Source of the DNA: Charina bottae
Taxonomy: Eukaryota > Chordata > Lepidosauria > Squamata > Charinaidae
Length of the DNA: 64,000 bases
Direction: 5' to 3'
Assembly: GCA_023362775.1 (NCBI GenBank)
Contig: JALMGJ010000005.1
Span: 89,477,421 to 89,541,420, forward strand
Below, in pieces: positions 38,267 through 47,210 of the stretch (positions within the stretch are counted from its first letter, which is position 1; each line of letters starts with the position of its first letter). The notes below the pieces were generated by a model, which was not told the origin of the DNA, did not search any database, and was given only the letters and a program-made list of their open reading frames with translations. Made by a program: the position numbers and the translations under genes.

Positions 38267-38768
38267 GAGGAACCACATTATTCTAATGTGAGATGCCTTC
38301 AGGGGGATCTAATACCAATTTTCCTATCTCTGGCAGTTATCCAATCCTGAATATTGACCCAATCTTATTCCTCGTGCAAATGTTTCTTTTCAAGCAAATA
38401 GGAAATGTTAGGAAGCTAATCTAAAGTCTTAGATGGAGGGTGCAAAGATTCTGTAAGCTTGAGGACTAGGCTAGACTTATGGCATGTATCAAGGCCATAT
38501 TTCAAAAGTGTGTGAGGACAATCTGGGAATGGGCTTGTGAGTTTTGAGAAATGAAATGGCACCTTAAGACAGCCATTCTGCCCCTCAGACCTCTATACCC
38601 CCATGCAAAAAAGGAGCAAAAGGGAAGTCATACTTTTTGCATCCCTGCCCTGTGTGTGTGTGTGTGGTGTGTGTGTATGCCTTTGAGTTGGTTTTTTGGG
38701 CTTTGTTTTGAGTCCTGGGGACTGCCTGGACAAGCCCCTGCAGCTTTCTTGGCAGCATTTTCAGAAGT

Positions 38769-39140
38769 GGTTTGCCATTGCCTGCTTCCTAGGGCTGAGA
38801 GAGAGGGACTGGCTCAAAGTCACCCAACTGGCTTCATGCCTAAGGTGGGACTAGAACTCTCAGTCTCCTGGTTTGCCATTGGCTCCTTCCTAGGGCTGAG
38901 AGTCAGGGACTGGCCCAAGGTCAGCCAGCCGGCTTTCATGCCTAAGGTGGGACTAGAACTCTCAGTCTCCTGGTTTGCCATTGGCTCCTTCCTAGGGCTG
39001 AGAGAATGTGATTGGCTCAGGGTCACCCAGCTGGCTCTCATGCCTAAGGCAGGACTAGAATTCTCAGTCTCCTGGTTTCCCATTGGCTCATTCCTAGGGC
39101 TGAGAGAGTGAGTGACTGGCCCAAGGTCACCCGTCAATTG
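38769..39140 (-). repeat. Tandem array of a Sauria SINE fragment
   Basis: About 3.6 units of roughly 101-103 bp each contain TAGGGCTGAGAGA, GACTGGCCCAAGGTCA, CATGCCTAAGGTGGGACTAG and CTCTCAGTCTCCTGGTTT. The ATGCCTAAGG motif recurs at 38836, 38939 and 39040. That text is the reverse complement of the middle of the Sauria SINE at 15341. It yields a 186-codon open frame with repeated GLELSVSWF, a by-product of a period close to 102 (divisible by 3). Confidence 0.88.
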
Positions 39141-39200
39141 TAAGAAAATAACTCTCCTTTTTTTGAAGTTCCCTCCAAAGATTGAGTGCTGCACATAAAC

Positions 39201-39415
39201 CAGGGGTGGGCAACGTCAGGCCCAGGGGCCGTATAAGGCCCGCGGGGCTCCCGCCCGCAAACCCCGCCCCTTCCACGTGATTGGCTCCCACCCGCAAACC
39301 CCGCCCCCCAGTGCTTGTGATTGGCTCCCGCCCACAAACCCCGCCCCCCGCTCCCCCCGTCCCCAGTTATAAATATCCAAATGGCCCTTGGCAGAAAAAA
39401 GGTTCCCCACCCCTG
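39201..39415. mobile_element. hAT-type MITE, family C, GC-rich
   Basis: CAGGGGTGGGCAA start and TTCCCCACCCCTG end, with the exact target duplication ACATAAAC (39193-39200, 39416-39423). The interior has three GC-rich 37-40-bp repeats, each with GTGATTGGCTCC or a close variant and CCCCGCCC. Confidence 0.93.
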
Positions 39416-39423
39416 ACATAAAC

Positions 39424-41338
39424 CTTCCAGATCTTTGTTTCCTTGGTGCACCATTTCCACTTTGGGCTTCCTAGATCACTCTCTGACAAGACCAACTATT
39501 TGCACATTGAACTTGCTTTGGGAATAATTTCCTGCATGACTATCTCTTAAAACCTTTGGCTTCATTTGGTTGCCCAGTCTCTAAACACATGTATTTGCAC
39601 TCATATTTCAGGCACTAGCTCAGATGCTCAAGCCCAGGCCTGTATCTCTAACACAGAGTACCTTTCATATGAAATCCAGAATAATGCATATTTCCCCCCG
39701 CAAAAAATCAGAATGAATAGTGCATCCTGCTAAAAAAAAACTACTGAAAGTGAAGAGAAGGTCTTTAAGGGTAGAGGATCAAATTTGTGTCGTCAATTGA
39801 TATTGATCAAGTAAATTCCTTTTCTGTTATTCTAGCTGGCTCACAAGCTGTTTCTTGGTGACCCTTTGAGTTAGAAGCTTGTTATTTAAAGAAGAAAGAG
39901 AAGAAAAAAAAAGAAGATTTGAGTTTATGCTAAGATTATGTTATGTATATATACCAGCTTCTCATGGGCAATACCGAATAAATATAATATTGGTACATTA
40001 TTTGTCTCTATCCAAATAGACTTTATAGGCCTTGCAGTGCCTTAAGCTGAATTTTAAAAAAGCTCCAATGAGTCTGAAGAAGCATGGACAAGGTTGCTGT
40101 CATTAATGCTGAAGGTTACCTCAACAGCAGCCCTGTTAGGTGGGACTGGCTGAAAAAAAGTGACTTGACCAAAGTCATCCAGTTAATTTCCACAGTTGAT
40201 TATGGATGGCAATGGAGGCATATGGACCTCCCTGGTTCTAGCCTTCATTACTTCGCCACCCTGGTTCTGGATGACTGTTATCATCTATCCATGCCCCTTA
40301 TCAAAACCAGAAGCATTCTTGATAAACAGCTTTCAAAATTAATTACTTTCAGTTTGTGAAAAAGGTGCTGAAAAGGGCGGAAAAATGCTCACATTCACTT
40401 TCAGGAGAAACCGACCAGAGCAGAAAGGGTTTGCAAACGGGGCTAGGCAATTTCACATCGCTTTTGAATATTAGGGGGCACAGGGCACTTTCGACATTGC
40501 GACGGAGGGAAACGCAGAGGGCATGGAAGAGGTTAAAGACAAAAACGAATGGCTCCCTTTCTCAAACAGCTGCATTTCATTGTGAAAGGGTCATGTGGTG
40601 CCAAGCAAAACAGAAAATAGGAAGGCACATAGATTTGTTAGTTTGAAGTAATTGACCACATGGTGTCCAATGGTTTGTGTTCTCATGTTTTCTGGAGTGG
40701 AGTCCCATGAGACTTGAGGTACCGGTTCCAATTCCTAGCACTCTATTGTTTCTATTGATGGCTTCCAGATGGTAGAGACAGCTACAGTGAAATCTCTGGC
40801 TGTAGGCCAAAGCCTGGGGGAAGACAAAGTGAAAACGGAGAACTCTCCCCCCCCCCCCCTTGCAATTTTTGAGTTGACAGATTTCACTTTGGAATTAGGA
40901 AACACACACCTCAACCCTGCCATTGATACAACTTATCTCAGAACGTTCTGTTTGGCTTGTAAGCAGCTCTCGGAGTTCTGCCATACGTATCTCATCTGGC
41001 CAACGGACAGCGATTTTCTCTACAATTTCAGGATGAACATCAGACAGAGGTCTCCACTGCCAGTATAATCCAAAGTGGATCCCTCCCTCCAGGCTTGGTG
41101 GTGAGCTTTTTAACTGGTTTGGGAATTAAGAGGATGTCATGTTGTCCACCAGCTACACATAAAGTACTATCATGGGCCATCATTAACGCAGGGACGACCG
41201 AACTCTGTAATGCTACCATCTCCTAAAATGATAAATGAATTTGTGTAATCCTGCTCCAAAAATAAATCAAATGATTGCATTGGTATTTGGGTTGGCAAGA
41301 AATAAAGATACCACTGATAAATAAATGTTGATCTATCA
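39424..41338. other. ZCCHC24: Intronic sequence, nothing specific recognised
   Basis: A poly-C tract lies at about 40849-40859. A patch at 40117-40190 (CAGCCCTGTTAGGTGGGACT, then AAAGTCATCCAG) is reminiscent of an old SINE but too decayed to assign. Confidence 0.35.
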
Positions 41339-41515
41339 CAGGGGTTCTCAAATTTTGCAGTACAGCAACTGCCAAAGCAAAGCCTGGGGAGAGTTTTGAC
41401 AGTGCTCTCACTTTGTCTGTTCAAGATTTTTTTTCTGCTTTTAATGCGACAACCCTCCTCATTTTAAGTTGCTCATGATTCCCCAAAGGGTCCTGATCCA
41501 GTATGAAAATCTCTG
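41339..41515. mobile_element. Possible hAT-type element
   Basis: CAGGGGTTCTCAAATTTTGC at the left and CAGTATGAAAATCTCTG at the right form imperfect inverted ends. No matching 8-bp flanks were found, so this is tentative. Confidence 0.4.
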
Positions 41516-41564
41516 CGTTAACCTCTTATTAGTAAAAGAAAGTTCAAAAGAAGCAAGTTAAAAA

Positions 41565-44500
41565 TGGATGTTATGACGGGAACTGGAGGGCGGGCCATCG
41601 TTGGGGAAGACGCCCCCGGTGTTTATTACCGGTGGCGTGTTCCGGCCCTCCACGTTCATACCCAGGTCCTGGTCAGCAGATCCTTGAGGGCCCCGGTTTC
41701 CGGCTGCTGCTGCTTAATGCCAGGTCTGTTAACAACAAGGGCCCCCTCATATGTGATTTGATCACGGAAGAGGGGGCAGACCTGGCATGTATCACCGAGA
41801 CCTGGCTGAGCTCGGAGGGGGGGGGGGTAGCCCTCTCTGAAATATGCCCAGCCGGGTTTCAAGTGTGGCACCAGCCGAGACTCAGGGGCAGGGGAGGAGG
41901 GGTGGCGGTTGTAATTCGAGAGTCTCTAGTGGCCTTCAGGGGCACTGCTCCGCAAGTGGCCGGTTGTGAGACCCTGTTTTTCAAGTTGGGTTCTCGAGAA
42001 CAGTTGGGAGTGTTGCTGCTGTACCAGCCTCCCTGCTGCGTAGCGACATCCCTGCCTGAGCTGCTGGAGGCCGTCTCGGGGCTGGCGGTGGAATTCCCTA
42101 GGCTTATGGTTCTGGGGGATTTCAATCTGCCGTCCCTGGGACGTGCCTCGGAGGCAGCTCGGGAGTTCATGACTACCATGGCAGCCATGGGCCTGTTCCA
42201 GATTATTCGAGACCCAACTCGAGACAGTGGACTCACCCCGGACTTAGTTTTCTTGTCGGAGCAGTGGCAGTATGCTCTGAGGGGAGAGTTACATCTTTCC
42301 CCTTTGTCATGGTCAGATCATGCCCTGGTGACCTTGAGATTCTCTTATGCCGCCCCACTCCGCAGGGAGGCAGGACCCAATCGATTGGTCCGCCCCCGGC
42401 GACTAATGGACCCAATAGGGTTTCAGAGGGAGCTGGGAGCTGTACCTCAGGATCTACTGCACGCTCCAGCGGAGGTCCTGGCCGCAGCCTGGAATAGGGA
42501 GGCGGCCGGGGCCTTGGACAGGATCGCGCCTACGCGGCCTCTGTTGCCACACTTGACCCGATACTCCCCTTGGTATACAGAGGAGTTGAGGGTCTTGAAG
42601 AGGGTTAAGAGACGCCTAGAGCACCGCTGGAGAAAGACAAAGTCTGAATCTGACCGAACACAAGCTAGAGTCGCTGTTAAGACCTACCTTGTGGCGGTAA
42701 GAGCGGCGAAACGTCAATATTTCTCCACTCTTATTGCGTCCGCAGAATGCTGCCCGACGACCCTGTTTAAGATAACAAGATCTCTGCTGGGTAAGGTGGA
42801 GTCTGTGACCCACCTACAGGGCCGTGCGGAAGAATTTTCTGAGCATCTGCAGGATAAAGTCGCTCAGATTCGGTCTAAGTTGGACTCTAAGCGTGTAGCA
42901 CAGTCTGGGGAGATGCCGAGGGAACGTCTTTGCCCGGTTATCTGGGAACAGTTCGATCCTGTTGGACCTAAGGAAGTGGACAGGATCCTTCGGGTTGTAA
43001 GGGCCACCACATGTCATCTGGACCCATGCCCTTCCTGGCTGGTACAGGCAGCCCGGGAGGTGACATGTGGTTGGGTCCAGGTGATGGTTAATGCATCTCT
43101 GGGGGAGGGGGTGTTCCCAGCGGCTTTTAAAGGGGCTTTGGTGCACCCCCTCCTCAAGAAACCATCACTGGACCCTACTATATTGGACAATTTTCGTCCT
43201 GTCTCCCACCTCCCCTTTTTAGGGAAGGTGGTTGAGAAAGCGGTGGCGTTGCAACTCCAGAGGATCCTGGATGATACGGATTATCTGGACCCCTTCCAGT
43301 CAGGTTTCAGGCCGGGATATGGGGTGGAAACTGCATTGGTCGCGCTTACAGATGATCTCTGGCGGGAGCGGGATGGAGGGAGTGCATCCATCCTAGCTCT
43401 TCTTGACCTCTCAGCGGCATTCGATACCATCGACCATGGTATCCTTTTGGGACGGCTCAGGCAGTTGGGGGTGGGAGGCGTAGTTCTGCGCTGGTTCACC
43501 TCCTTCCTCCAGGGCCGTTCCCAATCGGTGGTAATAGGAGAGGAAAGATCCGACCCTCGCCCCCTCGTCTGTGGGGTACCGCAGGGTTCGGTTCTTTCCC
43601 CTCTCCTATTTAACATCTACATGAAACCGCTGGGTGAGATCATCCGTCACCATGGGATGAGATACCATCAATACGCAGACGATACTCAATTATATATTTC
43701 CATCCCTGGTGAGATAAGTGATGCAGTGGCTACCCTTTCTCAGTGCCTGGAGGCTGTGAGGGTCTGGATGGGGAACAACAGGCTTCGACTGAACCCTGGT
43801 AAGACGGAGTGGCTGTGGATTGATGGCTCCCGTGGATCCAGGAAGTTGTCATCTCTAGTTCTGGATGGGGTTGCACTACCCCATTCAGACCAAGTGCATA
43901 ATTTGGGGGTTCTTCTGGACTCACGGCTCCTGCTCGAAGAGCAGGTGGTAGCCGTGGCCAGGAGGGCTTTTGCACAACTTCGTGTTGTGCGTCAGTTATG
44001 CCCTTTCCTGGATCGGGAAGCCCTCCGTACAGTCACTCATGCCCTGGTCATCTCCCATATAGACTATTGCAATGCGCTCTACATGGGGCTACCCTTGAGG
44101 AGTATCCGGAAGCTTCAATTGGTCCAGAATGCGGCTGCTCGTGCAGTTATTGGTGCGCCTAGATCAGCGCATGTGACACCTCTGTTGCGACAGCTGCACT
44201 GGGTGCCTGTGTGCTTCCGGGTCCAATTCAAGGTGTTGGTTATCACCTTTAAAGCCCTACATGGCATGGGGCCAGGTTACCTGAGGGACCGTCTCATCCC
44301 CATAACGTCGAACCGTCCCACTCGGTCATTCAGAGAGGGCATGCTACGGATCCCGTCCGTAAAGGAATGTCACCTGACGGGGTCTAGGAGGCGTGCCTTC
44401 TCGGTAACGGCGCCCACCCTTTGGAATATGCTACCCCCGGAGGTGAGGCAGGCCTCATCGCTCCCGGCCTTCAGAAAGAACTTAAAGACCTGGTTCTGCC

Positions 44501-44757
44501 GCCTTGCGTGGGGGGAGGGGGGGAACAGTTCCTCTTGGGGATGGCTGGTGCCATAGGGCCCTTTTAAACATCCAAATATCATACCACCGCATCTTGGATT
44601 TTTATACTTAATTTTAATATATTAGAGTGTTTTATTGGGTTGTTTTAATTGTCGGATTTTAATTTTTGTGTATTGTAAACCGCCCAGAGTTCCCTTGCGG
44701 GGAGATGGAGCGGTATATAAATTGAAATATAAATAAATAAATAAATAAATAAAAAAT
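41565..44757 (+). mobile_element. L2-like LINE (CR1/L2 superfamily), near complete
   Basis: A 3.2-kb non-LTR retrotransposon with an uninterrupted ORF2 (see next entry) and a short 3' UTR. The 3' UTR contains AAACCGCCCAGAGTTCCCTT and GGGGAGATGGAGCGGTATAT and ends in (AAAT)n. The tail differs from CR1 (which ends in an octamer repeat) and fits an L2-type element. The 5' end has no ORF1 and no clear target duplication, so it is probably 5'-truncated near 41565. Confidence 0.9.
41632..44556 (+). CDS. L2-like LINE ORF2: endonuclease and reverse transcriptase
   Basis: An open frame of about 974 codons encodes an apurinic-type endonuclease followed by reverse transcriptase. Visible endonuclease residues are N29 (LLNARS), E56 (ITETW), D163/N165 (GDFNLP) and S228-D229-H230 (WSDHALV). 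Visible RT motifs are GFRPGYG, FDTIDH near 597, PQGSVLSPLLF, and the catalytic YADD at 681-684. The C-terminus ends with WNMLPPEVRQASS and a Trp-rich tail. All expected catalytic residues are present. The first codon at 41632 is GTG, and no in-frame ATG lies between the element's apparent left edge and the endonuclease, so the true start is lost or lies in missing 5' sequence. Such an enzyme nicks DNA and primes reverse transcription at the nick. The long intact frame suggests a fairly young copy. Confidence 0.9.
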   Translation: MACSGPPRSYPGPGQQILEGPGFRLLLLNARSVNNKGPLICDLITEEGADLACITETWLSSEGGGVALSEICPAGFQVWHQPRLRGRGGGVAVVIRESLVAFRGTAPQVAGCETLFFKLGSREQLGVLLLYQPPCCVATSLPELLEAVSGLAVEFPRLMVLGDFNLPSLGRASEAAREFMTTMAAMGLFQIIRDPTRDSGLTPDLVFLSEQWQYALRGELHLSPLSWSDHALVTLRFSYAAPLRREAGPNRLVRPRRLMDPIGFQRELGAVPQDLLHAPAEVLAAAWNREAAGALDRIAPTRPLLPHLTRYSPWYTEELRVLKRVKRRLEHRWRKTKSESDRTQARVAVKTYLVAVRAAKRQYFSTLIASAECCPTTLFKITRSLLGKVESVTHLQGRAEEFSEHLQDKVAQIRSKLDSKRVAQSGEMPRERLCPVIWEQFDPVGPKEVDRILRVVRATTCHLDPCPSWLVQAAREVTCGWVQVMVNASLGEGVFPAAFKGALVHPLLKKPSLDPTILDNFRPVSHLPFLGKVVEKAVALQLQRILDDTDYLDPFQSGFRPGYGVETALVALTDDLWRERDGGSASILALLDLSAAFDTIDHGILLGRLRQLGVGGVVLRWFTSFLQGRSQSVVIGEERSDPRPLVCGVPQGSVLSPLLFNIYMKPLGEIIRHHGMRYHQYADDTQLYISIPGEISDAVATLSQCLEAVRVWMGNNRLRLNPGKTEWLWIDGSRGSRKLSSLVLDGVALPHSDQVHNLGVLLDSRLLLEEQVVAVARRAFAQLRVVRQLCPFLDREALRTVTHALVISHIDYCNALYMGLPLRSIRKLQLVQNAAARAVIGAPRSAHVTPLLRQLHWVPVCFRVQFKVLVITFKALHGMGPGYLRDRLIPITSNRPTRSFREGMLRIPSVKECHLTGSRRRAFSVTAPTLWNMLPPEVRQASSLPAFRKNLKTWFCRLAWGEGGNSSSWGWLVP

Positions 44758-44779
44758 ACAGTCTGTCCCACTTTAAAAT

Positions 44780-44874
44780 GTGTGGACTTCAACTCCCAGA
44801 ATTCCCATGCCGGCTGGGGAATTCTGGGAATTGAAGTCCACACATCTTCACGCTGCCAAGGCTGAAAAACACTG
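44780..44874. mobile_element. hAT-type family B fragment, rearranged
   Basis: TGTGGACTTCAACTCCCAGA and its inverted copy TCTGGGAATTGAAGTCCACA flank a short centre. The right end GGCTGAAAAACACTG matches family B. The left terminus is altered and abuts the L2-like tail, and no target duplication was found. Confidence 0.65.
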
Positions 44875-45126
44875 TTCTAAATGTTGGCCACAATGGAGGC
44901 AACAGATGGCAAGGAATGAAAAAACCATCTGAATAAGAAGAAGGGAGAGAAGCAATAGAAAAAAAAGGTGACAGTAGGAGAAGAGCAATAACAAGAACAA
45001 GGAGCAATAAGGAACAAATCTGAAAAGTTGGAGTTGTGAATTTGCAGGCTTTGTTTAAATCAGGGATCAGAACCAAGGGCTTAAACCAAATTATTATTAT
45101 TATTATTATTAATTATTATTATTATT

Positions 45127-45306
45127 CCGCCTTTATTATTTTTACAAATAACTCAAGGCAGGGAACGTATCTAATACTCCTTCCTCCTCCTATTTTCCCC
45201 ACAACAACCCTGTGAGGTGAGTTGGGCTGAGAGACAGTGACTGCCCAAGGTCACCCAGCCGGCTTTCATGCCTAAGGCAGGACTAGAACTCACGGTCTCC
45301 TTCTAA
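45127..45306 (-). mobile_element. Sauria-type SINE, head-truncated
   Basis: Minus-strand copy from the tail (CCGCCTTTATTATTTTTACA) through CCCAAGGTCACCCAGCCGGC to CTAGAACTCACGGTCTCC. The tRNA head is missing. An (ATT)n microsatellite (about 45093-45126) sits at the 3' tail. Confidence 0.88.
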
Positions 45307-45960
45307 TATGGGCATTAAGAGGGCTTTGTGATTTATTGTGATTGGGTATTAAACTGAGTTCAGCAAGCTTCAAAAGTCTGGTGATCTCCTATGGGACAGG
45401 CATCCTTTTTATGTTGTGATGGGATGTTTAACAGACTCCAGGAACATGGAAGAATGAGCATGACCATTACAGGAGGAAGCAGTGCTGTTACAGAAAAGAT
45501 TCCTGAGTCCAGGGGATGGTAGAAATGTAAGAAAAGAGACTCAAAATAACTCTGCCTTAAATATGCAAGATATAAGTTAGGCTGGACAATTGCTTTGAAA
45601 GGCTTACAGGATTCAGCTACTTTACCATACTAGCAGTAAAGATCTTTCCAGACATCTAAGTGGGTCTTGATTCCTGAGTTTGCCTGCATCAAAGGGCCTG
45701 ACACAGATGGACCTTTACTGCAAACTTACAAGACTAGGCGATCAAGTCCCCTGAAAGATTTTGAACTACAACTCCCACAGTCCCTTACCACTGGTCATCT
45801 TGGCTGGACTAGGCCTACCCAGCTCTGAAGTGGAATATCGGCAGATGTGAACCATCCTAAAGCAACTCAGACATCATACCCAATGTGCCCTTCAGAATGA
45901 AGTACCAAGTCAGAGGACAACATGGAAGCTCTTGGGCTATTTGGCTTTGAAGAGGACTCT
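45307..45960. other. ZCCHC24: Intronic sequence, nothing specific recognised
   Basis: No exon or mobile element is recognised between the SINE and the Bov-B fragment. Confidence 0.4.
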
Positions 45961-45967
45961 CCCCATG

Positions 45968-46774
45968 TCATCTACATTTGTGATGCCTAAGAAGATAAGT
46001 AGTTCCTCCATAAGTAGGAATATTAGTGAGCTCATATCTAACTGATCTGTGGGTCTTCCCTATCCTCTTTAGTCTGATTCTAAATTGTGCAATAAGAAGT
46101 TCGTGATCTGAACTACAGTCAGCTCTAGGTCTTGTTTTTACCGACTGTACAGATGTCCACCACCTTTGGCTACAAAGGATGTAGTCAATCTGATTTCGAT
46201 GTCGACCATCTGGTGAAGTCCATGTATAAAGTCGTCTTTTAGGTTGTTGGAAGAGAGTGTTTGTTATGCACAGTGAGTTGTCTTGGCAAAATTCTATCAG
46301 CCTATGTCCTGCTACATTTTCTTCTCCCAGACCATGCTTACCTGTAATTCCAGGTGTCATTTGAGTATCCACCGTAGCATTCCAGTCTCCTGTGATGAAA
46401 ATAACATCTCTTTTTGGCGTATTATCTAGTAGGTGCTGCAGATCCTCATAGAACTGATCTACTTCTGCTTCTTCAGCATCTGTGGTTGGGGTGTATATTT
46501 GGATCACTGTGATGTTAAATGGCTTACCCTGAATTCGAATTGAGATCATTCTATCATTTTTTGGATTGTATCCAAGCACCGCTTTAGCTACTTTATTATT
46601 AATTATGAAGGCTACTCCATTTCTTCTGTGGTCCTCTTGTCCACAGTAGTAGATCTGGTGGTCATCTGATGTGAAGTGGCCCATTCCAGTCCATTTCAGT
46701 TCACTGACACCCAAAATGTCTATATTTAATCTTGCCATCTCACCAATAACCACATCCAGTTTACCCTGGCTCAC
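45968..46774 (-). pseudogene. Bov-B endonuclease domain, truncated
   Basis: A 268-codon frame reads MSQGKLDVVIGEMARLNIDI, then LGVSELKWTG (catalytic Glu), a YYCGQEDHRRNGVAF block, FITGDWNAT (Asp, Asn), QIDYILCSQRW and SSDHELLIAQF (Ser-Asp-His). This is the apurinic-type endonuclease of Bov-B, apparently with its catalytic residues. The last 16 or so residues diverge from Bov-B and run into flanking sequence. Without reverse transcriptase it cannot mobilise itself. Confidence 0.88.
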
Positions 46775-47160
46775 AGATCTTACATTCCAGGTTCCTCTGG
46801 TGTGTTGACCTTTAGAACGTCGGATTCATCATTTACCACCAGCACCGTTGGCCGCTAGCCGTCCTTTCGGCTTTGAGCTAGCTGCGACATCACATCTGGG
46901 GCTAGTTGAACTTATCCTCTGTTCCTCCCCAGTAGCATTTTGACCATCTTCCGACCTGGGAGTCCCATCTTCCGATGGTATATCTCTGGTTGTACTGATC
47001 CATTTAGTTTTCACGGCAAGAATACTGGGGTGGGTTGCCGTTACCTTCCCCAGGGATCGTATTTAGTCTGACCTCTCTGCCATGTCCTTCCCGTCTTGGG
47101 TGTCCCCTCACGGTTTAGCTCATGGCACCATTGAGGTGCTCAAGGTCCAGCACCACAACA
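46015..47160 (-). mobile_element. Bov-B (RTE) LINE, 5' half including endonuclease
   Basis: Minus-strand Bov-B copy. The 5' part (47160-46829) carries the characteristic CTGGGGAAGGTAACGGCAAC and CACCCCAGTATTCTTGCC. It is followed by the endonuclease frame. Homology stops near 46015 with no reverse transcriptase. Loss of the 3' half is the reverse of ordinary LINE 5' truncation and points to a later deletion or rearrangement. Confidence 0.88.
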
Positions 47161-47210
47161 AGGTAACAATTTCCTTTGCTGGAGAATAAGGAAGTTACTT
47201 GGGCTTTATT

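Noticed and set aside
38551..39111. A 186-codon frame with repeated GLELSVSWF units
   Set aside because: It is generated by a tandem SINE-derived repeat whose period is close to a multiple of three. There is no conserved domain.
41339..41515. A further confident hAT element
   Set aside because: The ends are only loosely inverted and no 8-bp target duplication was found, so it is kept as a low-confidence feature and not counted among the proven hAT copies.
44780..44874. An intact family B hAT with inverted arms
   Set aside because: Left terminus altered and no target duplication; more likely a rearranged fragment at the end of the LINE.
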